Of a stretch of 64,000 bases of DNA, positions 48,245-57,702 are shown piece after piece. This stretch comes from Geodermatophilus aquaeductus (GTDB lineage: Bacteria; Actinomycetota; Actinomycetes; Mycobacteriales; Geodermatophilaceae), in assembly GCF_900182545.1 (NCBI RefSeq), contig NZ_FXTJ01000007.1, positions 1 through 64,000 on the forward strand, written 5' to 3'. Every line of letters starts with the position of its first letter. Position 1 is the first letter of the stretch. The notes under the pieces were generated by a model that made no database searches, was not told where the DNA came from, and worked only from the letters and a program-made list of their open reading frames with translations. A program made the translations under genes and the position numbers.

Positions 48245-51200
48245 TCACGAGGCGCGATCGAGGTACTGACGGCGAGCTCGGTTGATGGTCTCGGCGGTGC
48301 TGAGCGGTAGGTCCATCTCGTCGTCGCCGTCGTGCACATCGATGACACGCGCGACGTAAGTCTCGGCTTCGGCGCGGTTGCCACGGCGGTAGGCGACCGA
48401 CATGGCGTCCAGCAGGACCCTCTCGTCATCCGGCGCAACCAGGAGCGCGGCGGCGCTGGCGATTCGGGCGGCGTCCAGGTCGTCGTCGGCGAGTGCTGCG
48501 GCGACGACCTGGTGAGCGACATCGCAGATCGCCGCGGTGAGGGTGAGATCCAGTCCGCCGAGCCACTCGTAGCCCGTGGGGCGTTGAGCGAAGGGCGGTC
48601 CGGACACCAGCCCGAGCGCGGCCACCAGGTCAGGCATGCCGTCGTCGCCGCGCACGGCGGCACGGGCACGCAGCTGGCAGAAGAGGTCGGCGTCGACGAG
48701 GACATTGGTCAATGTGTAGGGGCCGCGGTGGCCGGAGCTGAGGTGTTTCTCCCCGGTGGCGGGGTCGGTGCCGAGCCAGGCGCGGGCGCCGGCGGTGATC
48801 CGGTGCACGTAGGCACGGGCGCTGGCCGGGTCTGTCTTGCCACCGCGGGCCGGCTGCAGGGCGGTGGCGGCCTCGTCGACGGTCGCGCCGTGCGGGCGGG
48901 TGGCGAGGTAGGCGATCGTCTCCTCGTAGCGGCGGCGCAGCCCGGACCTGGCGACGGCCTGCTCGTTGCCGTGCGCGCGCAGCGTGACCGGGCCGAGCAA
49001 GGTCAGGCGCGGCCGGGTGCAGTCGGGATCCCACCAATCGGCGAGGTCGCGGTCGAGTTGCTCCAGGTCGTTCTCGATCCTCTGCCGCCAGCCGGTCGCC
49101 CGAGGAAGGTCGAGCGATGCCACGTCGTCGTCCGCTGTGGGCCCAGCGGATGCTCCGCCCCTGGCCGGCTGCGCTGGCGCGGAGTCGTCCTGCGCAGATG
49201 CAGAGCGGTGTCGGGTTGACCCGTGCAGGGGAACGGGCGCGGGGGCCTCGTCGCTGCCACGCAGGAGCACCTCGTCGCGCAGGGCGCCGCCGGCGTCCGT
49301 GTGTGCCTGCCAGGGTCGCTCGCCCTCGGCGGCGGGAATGGGCTGGTCTGCGGTGTCGCGCTCGAAGGCCAGCAGCGTGGCGATGTCGCGGGCCTGCTGG
49401 GCGGTCAACTGCGGCGCCGGTAGCTGCAGGTCGAGTGCTGGAACGAGCAGCGACCCGTCCTCGGTCAGCGTGAGCAGCCAGTCGTCCTTCCCCCGCGTCG
49501 GTTCGGTAGCGAGCACGACGACGGTCGGAGTGCGCTCCTTGCGACCGTCGAGCGCGCTCGCTGCTTCGACGAGCTGGTCACTGTCCGGCTGATGCGGAGC
49601 GAGGACGACGTGCGGCATCCAGCCGGTTCCGGTCGCCGCGTGCAGCCGCCCCGCCAGCACGTCCTCGCCGTCGCGATCGACGCCTTCTTTCAACTCGGTC
49701 TGTAGGTCGGCAGTAGAGGAGGCATCGACCGGCTGCATCCGATCGGGGGCGAGGTCGACGAGTTCCTGACCGAAGCCGACGGTGGTGACGGTGAGCAGGT
49801 CCGACCAGCCGTTGACGGCGAGCTCGGCGGCCAGGTGCCGGGCGAAGTCCTCGCACCGGTCCGCCGGACCGGTCACGCGCAGGACGCCGACACGCTCCAG
49901 GTCCAGCAGCCAGCGTCGCCCGCCCTCGGTGCCGAGGGTGACCAGCGTCGGATACGGCGCCAGCCGGCCGCGGGCCCCGCCGGCGTCGATGTCCGTTTCC
50001 TTGTCCAGCTGCAGGGACCACCAGAGGCCCGTCTCGTCCGCGGTCCACGGCACGGGAGGCGGTCGATCGGCGGCGCCGTGCAGCCGCAGGTCCAGGCGAT
50101 CGCCGTCGAGCCGGGCGGCGACGACGTCGGGCAGCCGGCCGTCGGGCTCCGCGGAGATCAGCACCGCCAGGCCGCGCAGGGCGCGGTCGAGCGCCGAGTA
50201 GTCGGCCCGGCCGGCATCGGCCGCGGCGGTCACGGCCGCCTGTGTGGCGGAGAGCCCGGCCGGAAGGGCCGCGAGCCTGCGGCCGGGACGGCGGCGACGC
50301 AGGCGCTGCCGGCGGTGGGTGAGCCAGGCGGCACCACTTCCGGCGGCGAGCAGGGCTCCGCCGCCGCTGAGCACGATCGCCAGCTCGGACGCCGACTGGT
50401 CCTCATCAGCATCCGTGCTCTCGGCCTCGGCCGCCGGATCAGGACCTGTGTCACCGGATGGGCTCGCGGTCGCCGGCGGAGCCGGTGACGTGGGCGCGGT
50501 GGGCTCGTTCTCGCGCGGCGGGGCCGGCGCCGGTTGCTCGGACTCGATCGGGGGGACCGGCGCGGGGGCCGGTGCATCGGCGGGTGGGAGGTCGAGGACC
50601 TGGCCGGGGCGGATCAGATCGGGATCGGTGAACCGGGCGCCGCCGGGCGTCGGCTCGCCGGCGTTGAGGTCGAAGATCGGCTGCCAGCTGTCCAGGCCGT
50701 GCCGCTCGGCGATGTCGGCGAGGGTCTCGCCCGGCTGGACGACCACCTCTCCGGCGGCCGGCCCGGCCGCCGCGACGGTGGCGTCGGGAGGAAGGAGGAG
50801 GATCCACCCGGGTCGGATGATCCCCGGGTCGGAGAGCGCACCGCCGTCGGCTTGGGGTCGGCCCCGGTTGAGCTCGAGGATCTCCTCGAACCGCGCCCAG
50901 TCACCCAGGTGCCGGGCGGCGATGCGGCCCAGGGTGTCCCGCGGCTGCACCGTGTAGACGGGCCCGGCCGCGGCGAGTGCAGCCGGCTGGGCCTCCGGTG
51001 CCGGGGTGGGCGCCGGCGGAGGCTCCTCGGTCGGCTGCTCGGCGACGACCGGTGGGCCCGCCAGCGCCGGGCCGGCGAGCAGCGGTGCGCCGCCGACGCC
51101 GACGACGGCGGCCACCAGCAGGCCGGCCAGCTGCTGCGGGGCGGCGAGGCCGGGCAGCCGTAGCGGCGGGAGACCCCGGAGCTGGGCGGCCAGCTCGACG

Positions 51201-51445
51201 GCCACCGACAGGGCGAAGAGCGCCCACGCGGCCCAGCCGACCGCGACGAGCAGCCCGAGAAAGAGCGCGCCGGTGTCCGGTCCGCTCAGGGCGGCGGTGA
51301 CCTGCGCCCAGGTGGGCGGCCCGTCGGGCAAGTACGCGCCGCCGAGCCGCCACAGACCGACGGGGACGCCGGCGACGCCGATCACCAGGAGCGCGAGGGC
51401 GGACGCGCGCCGCAGCGGATCGAGGGGGCGCGGTGACGCGGTCAT
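48245..51445 (-). CDS. LysM and BTAD domain membrane regulator of the Tad locus
   Basis: A 1066-residue protein. Three N-terminal helices (ALALLVIGVAGVPVGLWRL; FLGLLVAVGWAAWALFALSV; LAGLLVAAVVGVGGAPLLAG) are followed by two LysM domains (VYTVQPRDTLGRIAARHLGD; EVVVQPGETLADIAERHGLD) and a Pro-rich linker. A fourth helix (SELAIVLSGGGALLAAGSGA) and a large intracellular part come next. The C-terminus is a bacterial transcriptional activator domain (LEQLDRDLADWWDPDCTRPR to AEAETYVARVIDVHDGDDEM). LysM-BTAD proteins are linked with actinobacterial Tad clusters and could relay wall contact to expression (inference). ATG overlaps the TadG-like stop by 4 bases. Confidence 0.85.
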   Translation of the reverse strand: MTASPRPLDPLRRASALALLVIGVAGVPVGLWRLGGAYLPDGPPTWAQVTAALSGPDTGALFLGLLVAVGWAAWALFALSVAVELAAQLRGLPPLRLPGLAAPQQLAGLLVAAVVGVGGAPLLAGPALAGPPVVAEQPTEEPPPAPTPAPEAQPAALAAAGPVYTVQPRDTLGRIAARHLGDWARFEEILELNRGRPQADGGALSDPGIIRPGWILLLPPDATVAAAGPAAGEVVVQPGETLADIAERHGLDSWQPIFDLNAGEPTPGGARFTDPDLIRPGQVLDLPPADAPAPAPVPPIESEQPAPAPPRENEPTAPTSPAPPATASPSGDTGPDPAAEAESTDADEDQSASELAIVLSGGGALLAAGSGAAWLTHRRQRLRRRRPGRRLAALPAGLSATQAAVTAAADAGRADYSALDRALRGLAVLISAEPDGRLPDVVAARLDGDRLDLRLHGAADRPPPVPWTADETGLWWSLQLDKETDIDAGGARGRLAPYPTLVTLGTEGGRRWLLDLERVGVLRVTGPADRCEDFARHLAAELAVNGWSDLLTVTTVGFGQELVDLAPDRMQPVDASSTADLQTELKEGVDRDGEDVLAGRLHAATGTGWMPHVVLAPHQPDSDQLVEAASALDGRKERTPTVVVLATEPTRGKDDWLLTLTEDGSLLVPALDLQLPAPQLTAQQARDIATLLAFERDTADQPIPAAEGERPWQAHTDAGGALRDEVLLRGSDEAPAPVPLHGSTRHRSASAQDDSAPAQPARGGASAGPTADDDVASLDLPRATGWRQRIENDLEQLDRDLADWWDPDCTRPRLTLLGPVTLRAHGNEQAVARSGLRRRYEETIAYLATRPHGATVDEAATALQPARGGKTDPASARAYVHRITAGARAWLGTDPATGEKHLSSGHRGPYTLTNVLVDADLFCQLRARAAVRGDDGMPDLVAALGLVSGPPFAQRPTGYEWLGGLDLTLTAAICDVAHQVVAAALADDDLDAARIASAAALLVAPDDERVLLDAMSVAYRRGNRAEAETYVARVIDVHDGDDEMDLPLSTAETINRARRQYLDRAS

Positions 51446-51882
51446 GGGCCCGCTCCTCCGTTCTGGACGGTGATCAGGTCCGCGGTGCCGGTGCCCTCGA
51501 CGGTCAGGGTGGCGATGCCGATCAGGCCGAGGAAGGTGGTGGGCTCGGTGAGGGTGGTGGTCACCTGCAGGGTGTCGCCGTCGACGACGCTCACGGCGCC
51601 CTGCACGCCGGTGCGGGCGAGGTAGTCCTGCGCCGCGGCGACCGCGGCGGCCGGGTCGACCTGCACCTGCCCGGCCAGCGCCGCGGCGACGTCGAGCGCC
51701 TGGCCGCCGGCGCGGGCGGCCTCGTCGGCGACGGCGTTGGCACGCTGGGTGGCGGCCACCTTGGCGCCGCCGTCGACGGCCAGGCCGATGATGAGCAGCA
51801 GGCCGGGAACGAGGACGGCGAGGAAGACGCTGATCGCGCCGCGCTCGGCGTCGGCCCGCCGCTGGCGCTGTCGGGTTCTCAT
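51442..51882 (-). CDS. TadG-like pilus assembly protein
   Basis: A 146-residue membrane protein. The N-terminal ERGAISVFLAVLVPGLLLII helix is characteristic of TadG/TadE-type pseudopilin-like proteins, followed by the helical AATQRANAVADEAARAGGQA and a beta-rich domain. It is shorter than classical TadG (no VWA domain). Coupled on both sides by 4-base overlaps. Confidence 0.82.
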   Translation of the reverse strand: MRTRQRQRRADAERGAISVFLAVLVPGLLLIIGLAVDGGAKVAATQRANAVADEAARAGGQALDVAAALAGQVQVDPAAAVAAAQDYLARTGVQGAVSVVDGDTLQVTTTLTEPTTFLGLIGIATLTVEGTGTADLITVQNGGAGP

Positions 51883-52304
51883 CGCTCGCGGTAGGCGTCG
51901 ACGGGGCTGGTGAAGACCGCCTCGACGGTCACCGATCCGGGCAGGCCCGGCGCCAGCAGGTCGGCCATGCCGACGGCGCAGGCGATGGTGACGGTGACGT
52001 CGCCGGGCTGGCCGGGCGGCGCGGAGAACCCGGCGGTGTCGACGTCGACGCTGGTGGTCTGGCAGCGCAGGTCCTGGGCGGCGAGGGTCTGCTCGGCCTG
52101 CGCGCCGGCCAGGGTGGCGGCGGTGGCGGGGTCGCGGGCGAGGGAGGCCTCGCGGGCGGCGGCGCGGGCGGCCTCCTGCACGGCGCCCTCGGCGATCTGG
52201 GCGCGTCCGGCGACGACGGCGAAGGACAGCAGCAGGAGGAATGCCGGGGCCAGCAGCGCCAGCTCGACCGACACCGCTCCCCGCTCCCCCGTCCCGGCGC
52301 TCAT
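51879..52304 (-). CDS. tadE: TadE-family pseudopilin-like protein (1)
   Basis: A 141-residue protein with the TadE N-terminus GERGAVSVELALLAPAFLLL: a charged start, Glu at the fifth position of the helix, then a single helix. AQIAEGAVQEAARAAAREAS and a beta-rich outer domain follow. TadE proteins are minor pilins of the Flp pilus. The ATG overlaps the upstream TadE stop by 4 bases. Confidence 0.85.
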   Translation of the reverse strand: MSAGTGERGAVSVELALLAPAFLLLLSFAVVAGRAQIAEGAVQEAARAAAREASLARDPATAATLAGAQAEQTLAAQDLRCQTTSVDVDTAGFSAPPGQPGDVTVTIACAVGMADLLAPGLPGSVTVEAVFTSPVDAYRER

Positions 52305-52765
52305 GGGGCGGGCCGTTCGACGGGGCCGACGGCGGTCTGGGTGACCGACCAGCCGGACAGGCCGGGCAACAGGCTCAGTGAGGTGCCGGTCACGGTCACC
52401 GTGATGGTGGCCGGCGAGCCGCTCACCGTGACGTCCCGTTCGGTGAGCAGGTCGGCGGCGGTCTGGTCGAGGAAGTCCTCGGCGGCCGACTGGGCGCGGG
52501 CGGTCGAGGCGGGCTGCACCCGGCCCTCCCGGGCGCCCTCTTGGGCGGCCCCGAGCGCGAGGGAGCGGGCGTAGAACCACAGCGCCCCTTGGATGAGCGT
52601 CATCACCAGCAGGAGCACCACGGGAAAGGTGATCGCCACCTCGACCGATGCCGCGCCGCGCTCCTCCGACGGCCCCCCGCGTGCCGCGCCGCCGGTCCGG
52701 CCGGCCCGGGCACGGCCGGGCCGCGACGGCGGGGTGGGCCCGCGGGAGCTGGCGGAGGGGAGCAC
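52301..52765 (-). CDS. tadE: TadE-family pseudopilin-like protein (2)
   Basis: A 154-residue protein. After a 35-residue basic leader comes ERGAASVEVAITFPVVLLLV, then ALWFYARSLALGAAQEGARE, the same pattern as the neighbouring TadE. The GTG at 52765 is the only usable start upstream of the helix. It lies 7 bases after the Flp gene stop. A prepilin peptidase gene is not seen in the cluster. Confidence 0.8.
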   Translation of the reverse strand: MLPSASSRGPTPPSRPGRARAGRTGGAARGGPSEERGAASVEVAITFPVVLLLVMTLIQGALWFYARSLALGAAQEGAREGRVQPASTARAQSAAEDFLDQTAADLLTERDVTVSGSPATITVTVTGTSLSLLPGLSGWSVTQTAVGPVERPAP

Positions 52766-52772
52766 GGGAGCG

Positions 52773-52970
52773 CTACTGGATGGAGGACGAGCGGGAGGTG
52801 ACGGCGTTGGCGATCACGGCCACCAGGGCGACGGCGATGCCGATGAGGGCGACGGTGATGATCACCTGCTCGACCGACAGGGAGCCCCGCTCGGGCTGGG
52901 CGCGGACCGCGCGGAGCCGGTCGCGCAGTGCCGCCCCGAGGGCGGTGAGGATGCTGATCAGCGGTGTCAT
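52773..52970 (-). CDS. flp: Flp-type pilin
   Basis: A 65-residue protein. The N-terminal leader is basic (RDRLRAVRAQPERGSLSVEQ) and the helix (VIITVALIGIAVALVAVIAN) begins after GSLSVE, which fits cleavage before the Glu-bearing helix of a class IVb pilin. Size and position between TadC and TadE are as expected for the major subunit. Confidence 0.8.
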   Translation of the reverse strand: MTPLISILTALGAALRDRLRAVRAQPERGSLSVEQVIITVALIGIAVALVAVIANAVTSRSSSIQ

Positions 52971-53000
52971 CGGGCTGTCCTTCTGGGTCGGGGCGCAGGG

Positions 53001-53915
53001 TCAGGTGGCCAGGAGCCGGGCCAGGGCGGGATAGAGGAACAGCAGGAGGAACGCGATCGACAGCAGCGCCACCGGAGCGGTGAGCTTCTCGCTGGCGGTG
53101 TTGGCCGCCGCCTCCTCCTCGGCCAGCAGCTGCACGCGCAGCGAGGAGGCGCGGGCCCGCAGCGTGGGGGCGATCGACGCCCCCTCCTGCGCGGCGACCA
53201 CCGCGATGTCGGCGACGTCGGCGAGCTCCCCGACGCCGGTGTCGGCGGCCAGCCGGCGCAGCCCGTCCCAGGGTGGTTCGCCGCTGAGCCGGGCGGTGAC
53301 GAGCGCGTCGGCGATCCGCCGGAACACCCAGCCCTCGCCCAGGGCGGCGGCCCGTTCCAGGGCGATAGTGGGTCCCTCGCTGGCGTCGCGCCGCAGGCTG
53401 ACCAGGTCCAGGTAGGAGCACAGGGCGCGGCGCATCTGCCCGCGGGCCTCGGCGGCCTGGTCGCGTACGACGAGGTCGACGACGAGGAACAGCCCCCCGG
53501 CCAGCGCCAGGGATCCGGCCACGGGGACCACGACCGGGAGCCGGACGCCGGTCGCGCCCAGCACGGCGGTCAGCAGCGGCACGAAGAGCGCGCCGAACGC
53601 GGCCAGGCCGACCTTGCGGGCGGCGTAGCCCTCCGGTGTCCAGCCGATCAGCGCCAGCGCCTGTGCCGGTGCCCGCGGCCCGGCGGCGGGCAGCCGGCCC
53701 GCCGCCCATGTTCCCGCCCGGCCGGCCACTCGTCCCCACCGGTCTCCTGCCTGCGGCAGGGGCAGGGTCGGTGCGGCGGCCGACCGCCCGTCGAGGCGGG
53801 CCAGCGCGTCGGTGAGCCGGGGCTGTTCGACCACCAGGACCGCCCGGAGCAGCAGGAAGACCCCGAGCCCGACCAGGGCGCCGGAGCCGATCAGCGCCGC
53901 CTGGATGCCGCTCAC
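53001..53915 (-). CDS. tadC: TadC-like pilus assembly membrane protein
   Basis: A 304-residue protein with an N-terminal helix, two central helices (VPLLTAVLGATGVRLPVVVP; GSLALAGGLFLVVDLVV), the F-domain core (RALCSYLDLVSLRRDASEGP; DVADIAVVAAQEGASIAPTL) and C-terminal helices (ALLSIAFLLLFLYPALARLL). It pairs with TadB as the membrane platform for the CpaF ATPase. GTG at 53915 with a 4-base overlap. Confidence 0.88.
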   Translation of the reverse strand: MSGIQAALIGSGALVGLGVFLLLRAVLVVEQPRLTDALARLDGRSAAAPTLPLPQAGDRWGRVAGRAGTWAAGRLPAAGPRAPAQALALIGWTPEGYAARKVGLAAFGALFVPLLTAVLGATGVRLPVVVPVAGSLALAGGLFLVVDLVVRDQAAEARGQMRRALCSYLDLVSLRRDASEGPTIALERAAALGEGWVFRRIADALVTARLSGEPPWDGLRRLAADTGVGELADVADIAVVAAQEGASIAPTLRARASSLRVQLLAEEEAAANTASEKLTAPVALLSIAFLLLFLYPALARLLAT

Positions 53916-54814
53916 GACGCCGGCACCTCCCCCGGCTCGGTGCGGCGGCTGCGGTCGCGGTCGGCCAGGAAGCGGGCCGACGGCGCGGCGGCGGTGAGCC
54001 GGCGCATCCACAGCAGGCAGCCCACGATCAGGGCGGCGATGGCGGCCAGCACCAGCTGTCCGACGACGGTGCCGTAGGGCGCCAGGTAGTCGCCGTTGAG
54101 GGCGGCCAGGCCGGACGCGGCGAGGGTGATCAGCAGCAGCCAGCGGGCGTTGGCGCGGGGCTTGGCGCGGTCGGCCTCCACCTTGCGGCGCATGGTGACC
54201 TCCTCGGTGAGGCTTCCCGCGAGCTCGGTGAGGACGCGGGCCAGCCCCGGCCCGCGCAGCTCCGCGCCGAGCAGCAGTGCGGCGACTACCAGGTCACCGG
54301 CGGCGTCGTCGAGGTCGTCGGCGAAGGCCAGCAGCGCCCGCGGCGTCGGCCAGCGGGCCTGCAGCCGGGCGGCCAGCGTCGCCACCTCGGCGGAGATCGG
54401 CTCGGGTGCGGTGCGCGCCGAGCGGATCAGCGTCTGCTCCAGCCCGCCGCCGGCGGCGAGCACGTCGGAGCTGCGGCGCGACCACTCCTGCAGGGCCTCG
54501 AGCCGCTCCACCGCGGCGTTGCCGCCGGCGAACTGCGCCAGCAGCCACGGCACGCCGACCACCGCTCCTCCGGCGAGCGCGCCCCCGACTGGCCATCCGG
54601 AGATCAGCCACACCCCGGCCGCCACGACGGCGGCGGTGCTCCACAGCACCCGCTGCCGCCGGGCCCGCCGCGGATCGACCGGCCCGGTGGAACGAGGCCG
54701 GCGGCGCGGGAGCCGGGCCGGCGCCGCCGGGGCGGTGACCGCGGAGGCGGCCAGCAGCAGGCCGCCGACCACCAGGGCCCCGCACGCCCCGGCCAGCAGT
54801 CCCGCGCCGCTCAC
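53912..54814 (-). CDS. tadB: TadB-like pilus assembly membrane protein
   Basis: A 300-residue protein with an N-terminal helix (ACGALVVGGLLLAASAVTA), two helices near 70-110, and the F-domain (ERLEALQEWSRRSSDVLAAG; AALLLGAELRGPGLARVLTE). C-terminal helices follow (WLLLITLAASGLAALNGDYL; LVLAAIAALIVGCLLWMRRL). The GTG at 54814 overlaps the CpaF stop by 4 bases. Confidence 0.88.
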   Translation of the reverse strand: MSGAGLLAGACGALVVGGLLLAASAVTAPAAPARLPRRRPRSTGPVDPRRARRQRVLWSTAAVVAAGVWLISGWPVGGALAGGAVVGVPWLLAQFAGGNAAVERLEALQEWSRRSSDVLAAGGGLEQTLIRSARTAPEPISAEVATLAARLQARWPTPRALLAFADDLDDAAGDLVVAALLLGAELRGPGLARVLTELAGSLTEEVTMRRKVEADRAKPRANARWLLLITLAASGLAALNGDYLAPYGTVVGQLVLAAIAALIVGCLLWMRRLTAAAPSARFLADRDRSRRTEPGEVPAS

Positions 54815-56229
54815 CGCCGGCTCCCGGCCGCGCCGGCCCAGCGCCCGGCGGCAGATCGCAGCCAGTCGGGATCGAAGCCGACCCGCACGTAGTCGGCCAG
54901 GTCCACCGGATCGTGCTCGGCCACCGCCCGCCCGTCCGGGCCCGGGGCGAACACCTCGGTGAGCGCCGGGCGCCCGCCCTCCCCGATGCCGTTGCACTCC
55001 ACGACCTGGCTGACGAACCGGTGGCGCTGCCCTCCGATCCACCGCTCGTCGACGGTGGACAGATGCACGACCAGGTCGATCGCCGACGCACACGACCGGT
55101 AGGCGTGCTCCGGGGTGACGGCGGCGCGGCCGCGCATGCACAGGTTGGCCAGCCGCTCGAAGGCGTGGGCGGCCGAGCGGGCGTGCAGGGTGCAGGCCGA
55201 GCCGCCCTCGCCGGCCTCCATCACCTCGATCAGCGGCCAGGCCTCCTCGCCGCGCACCTCCCCCAGCCACACCCGGGACACGTTCATCACCAGCGCCTGC
55301 TCCACCAGCTCGGTGAGCGTCACCTCACCGAGGCGGCGGCCGTCCGGGCCGCGCTCACCGGTGCCCTCCCGCGCCTCGAAGGGCACCACCCGGGGATGCC
55401 GGTCGGGCAGCTCGTGCAGCAGCAGCTCAAAGTGCTTCTCGATGGTGGCCAGGTTCTCGCTCACCGGGAGCTCGTTGGCCAGCGCGCGCAGCAGCAGGGT
55501 CTTGCCGGCACCCTGTCCTCCGGTGACCACGATGTTCTTCCGCGCGCGCACCGCGGCCCGCAGGAACTCCGCCAGCGGCCGGTCGATCGCCTGCAGGCCG
55601 ACCAGGTCCTCGAGGTCGACGTTGCGGATCCGGTGCCGGCGGATCACCAGCTGCGGCCGGGGCACCGTCTCGATGACCGCCGCCAGCCGCGACCCGTCGG
55701 GCAGCCGCATGGTCAGCAGCGGGCTGGCCGTGGTCAGGGTCCGCTCGGCGCGGCCCAGCCGGGCGGCGATGTGCTGCAGCTGCCGCACCAGGTCCTCGTC
55801 GGAGTCGGCGATCGGGCCGACCCGGACGTCGCGTCCGTCGGCGTAGCCGATCCAGACGTTGTCGCAGCCGTGCGCCTCGATGTTCTCCACCTGCGGGTCG
55901 TCGACATAGGGCTGCAGCCGGCCCAACCCGAACTGGGCGGCGAACGCCGCCTCCGCGATCGCCCGTTCCTCGGCCGCCGACGGCACGTCCTGACCGGTCC
56001 GCATCCGCTCCCGGACCAGCTCGTCGACCCCGTCCTGGATGAGCGTGCGGGCCAGCTCCTGCTGCGCTCCGGCGCTCAGCGCGGGGCGGCGCTTGAGCTC
56101 CTCGGCCAGCGCCGTCCCGGTGGTCTCATGCAGCCGGCGCACCAGCGCCCAGTCGACCGGTTCGGCTGACGCGTCCGGCCCGCCGGAGGTGATCCCGGCC
56201 GATCCGTCGGTGAGCGCATCAGCGGTCAT
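54811..56229 (-). CDS. cpaF: CpaF/TadA-family pilus ATPase
   Basis: A 472-residue hexameric secretion ATPase. The N-domain contains QPYVDDPQVENIEAHGCDNV. The core has Walker A GGQGAGKT (237-244), the Asp/His boxes around ELLLHELPDRHPRVVPFEAR, Walker B RVWLGEVRGEEAWPLIEVME and the His-box GSACTLHARSA. It powers Flp pilus assembly or substrate export through TadB/TadC. The ATG at 56229 overlaps the CpaE-like gene by 11 bases. Confidence 0.93.
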   Translation of the reverse strand: MTADALTDGSAGITSGGPDASAEPVDWALVRRLHETTGTALAEELKRRPALSAGAQQELARTLIQDGVDELVRERMRTGQDVPSAAEERAIAEAAFAAQFGLGRLQPYVDDPQVENIEAHGCDNVWIGYADGRDVRVGPIADSDEDLVRQLQHIAARLGRAERTLTTASPLLTMRLPDGSRLAAVIETVPRPQLVIRRHRIRNVDLEDLVGLQAIDRPLAEFLRAAVRARKNIVVTGGQGAGKTLLLRALANELPVSENLATIEKHFELLLHELPDRHPRVVPFEAREGTGERGPDGRRLGEVTLTELVEQALVMNVSRVWLGEVRGEEAWPLIEVMEAGEGGSACTLHARSAAHAFERLANLCMRGRAAVTPEHAYRSCASAIDLVVHLSTVDERWIGGQRHRFVSQVVECNGIGEGGRPALTEVFAPGPDGRAVAEHDPVDLADYVRVGFDPDWLRSAAGRWAGAAGSRR

Positions 56230-56998
56230 GGCGGCCTCCGGCGGTGGTCGCCGACGCGGACGAGGCCGGCGGCGGGGCCAGCCGCACCTCGTGCGCGGCG
56301 GCGAACTCGGCCAGCCCGACCGCCGCCGACCGGGCGGCCCGCAGCAGGGCCGACTGGGCGAACAGCCGCCCGGCCGGTGCGCCGTCGCTGAGAACCGCCG
56401 CCGGAACGCCCAGCGCCTCGCCGATCTCCCGCTCGCCGTACGGCTCACCGGGCCCCACGACGAGCGCCGCCAGCGCGCCGGCCCCCGGGCCCAGCCCCGT
56501 TCCCTCATCGCGCAGTTCGGCGACCGCCTGGGCGCTCGCGCGCACCGCCCGCAGCGTCGACCCGGTCACCACCACCACGGCATCCGCCCGGCGGAGCACC
56601 GCGGCCGGGAAGTGCTCGGCCCGCAGCCGCCCGCAGTCAGCCACCACGTCGACGGCCCCGCCCTTCACCGACGCCAGCGCGGTGGCCAGCCGCTCCCAGC
56701 CCACGTGCCGGGCGGTGGCCGGATCGGACAGCCCCGGCAGCAGCCGCGCCCGGCCGGTGCCGTCCAGCCGCAGGAGATGCGCGTCCAGCTGCCCGTCGAG
56801 GCCGCCGCGCCGCGCCGCCACTTCCAACTCCGCGAGTCCTCCGGCGGACAGCTGCGCCCGTCCGTACCCGGCCAGCACGTCGCCACCTGCAGGATCCAGT
56901 TCGGCCAGCACCACGCCGCGCGGCCAGGACAGCGCCAACGCCAGCCCGCTGGTGGTGACACCGGGGGCGCCCTTGGCCGAGCACAGCGCGATCAGCAC
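56219..56998 (-). CDS. CpaE/ParA-like ATPase of the Tad locus
   Basis: A 259-residue MinD/ParA-fold protein: deviant P-loop SAKGAPGVTTSGLALALSWP, VVLAELDPAGGDVLAGYGRA, VDVVADCGRLRAEHFPAAVL and VVVTGSTLRAVRASAQAVAE. No CheY-like receiver domain is present, unlike Caulobacter CpaE. It probably positions the Tad complex. GTG at 56998. Confidence 0.82.
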   Translation of the reverse strand: MLIALCSAKGAPGVTTSGLALALSWPRGVVLAELDPAGGDVLAGYGRAQLSAGGLAELEVAARRGGLDGQLDAHLLRLDGTGRARLLPGLSDPATARHVGWERLATALASVKGGAVDVVADCGRLRAEHFPAAVLRRADAVVVVTGSTLRAVRASAQAVAELRDEGTGLGPGAGALAALVVGPGEPYGEREIGEALGVPAAVLSDGAPAGRLFAQSALLRAARSAAVGLAEFAAAHEVRLAPPPASSASATTAGGRHDR

Positions 56999-57012
56999 GG
57001 CGACCGCCCCGT

Positions 57013-57702
57013 CTACTCGCCGGCCACGACGACGATGGCGACCAGTCCGGCGGCCGCGCGGGCGGCGACGTCCGGCCCGTCGGCGGCGTCGACGAGCACG
57101 TCGACCACGCGCAGCCCGTCGGTGCCCGGCGGCCCGGACCGCACCACCGTGGCCTCCACCGTGCCGGCCGTGCCCGCCGGAGCTGCCGCACCGGTCCCAC
57201 CGCTGCCGGTCACCGGGACCAGCAGCACGTCGTCGCCGGCCCGCAGTGGCGTCGTCGGCAGCTGGACCGCCGACACCCCGACGCCGACCAGCTGCTGGCC
57301 CGGGGGCGGCAGCGGCTGCGCGGTCAGCGCCTCGCGGGTGAGCAGCGATCCGGGCGTCAGGGTGGTGGCGGCGACCATGCCGATCACCTGGTCGCGGTCG
57401 CCGTACGGGATGGGATCGAGCGCCGGATCGGCGGACACCCGCGCCTCCACCAGATCGGCGGCGGTGATCTGCTGCCCCCAGGGCACCTCACGCGCGACCG
57501 CGATCACCGGCGTCGTCCGTCCCAGCGACGTGGCGAGGTAGGCGGCACCGAGCGCTCCGAGCACCACCATGGCCACCGCCAGCGCCAACAGCGCCGGACG
57601 GCGGCGCCGGCGCGGTGGCGGCAGCGCGGGCGCCGGGGACGACCCGTTGAGCGCCGCGGCACGCCCCGGCGCGCCGGTCCTCGGAGGCTGCGTGCGGGTC
57701 AT
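57013..57702 (-). CDS. SAF-domain (CpaB/RcpC-like) pilus assembly protein
   Basis: A 229-residue protein with a Pro/Arg-rich cytoplasmic start and one helix (LLALAVAMVVLGALGAAYLA). An SAF domain follows (VIAVAREVPWGQQITAADLV; VIGMVAATTLTPGSLLTREA), then a second beta domain. This is the CpaB/RcpC architecture. ATG at 57702, 4-base overlap with the upstream secreted-protein gene. Confidence 0.82.
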   Translation of the reverse strand: MTRTQPPRTGAPGRAAALNGSSPAPALPPPRRRRRPALLALAVAMVVLGALGAAYLATSLGRTTPVIAVAREVPWGQQITAADLVEARVSADPALDPIPYGDRDQVIGMVAATTLTPGSLLTREALTAQPLPPPGQQLVGVGVSAVQLPTTPLRAGDDVLLVPVTGSGGTGAAAPAGTAGTVEATVVRSGPPGTDGLRVVDVLVDAADGPDVAARAAAGLVAIVVVAGE

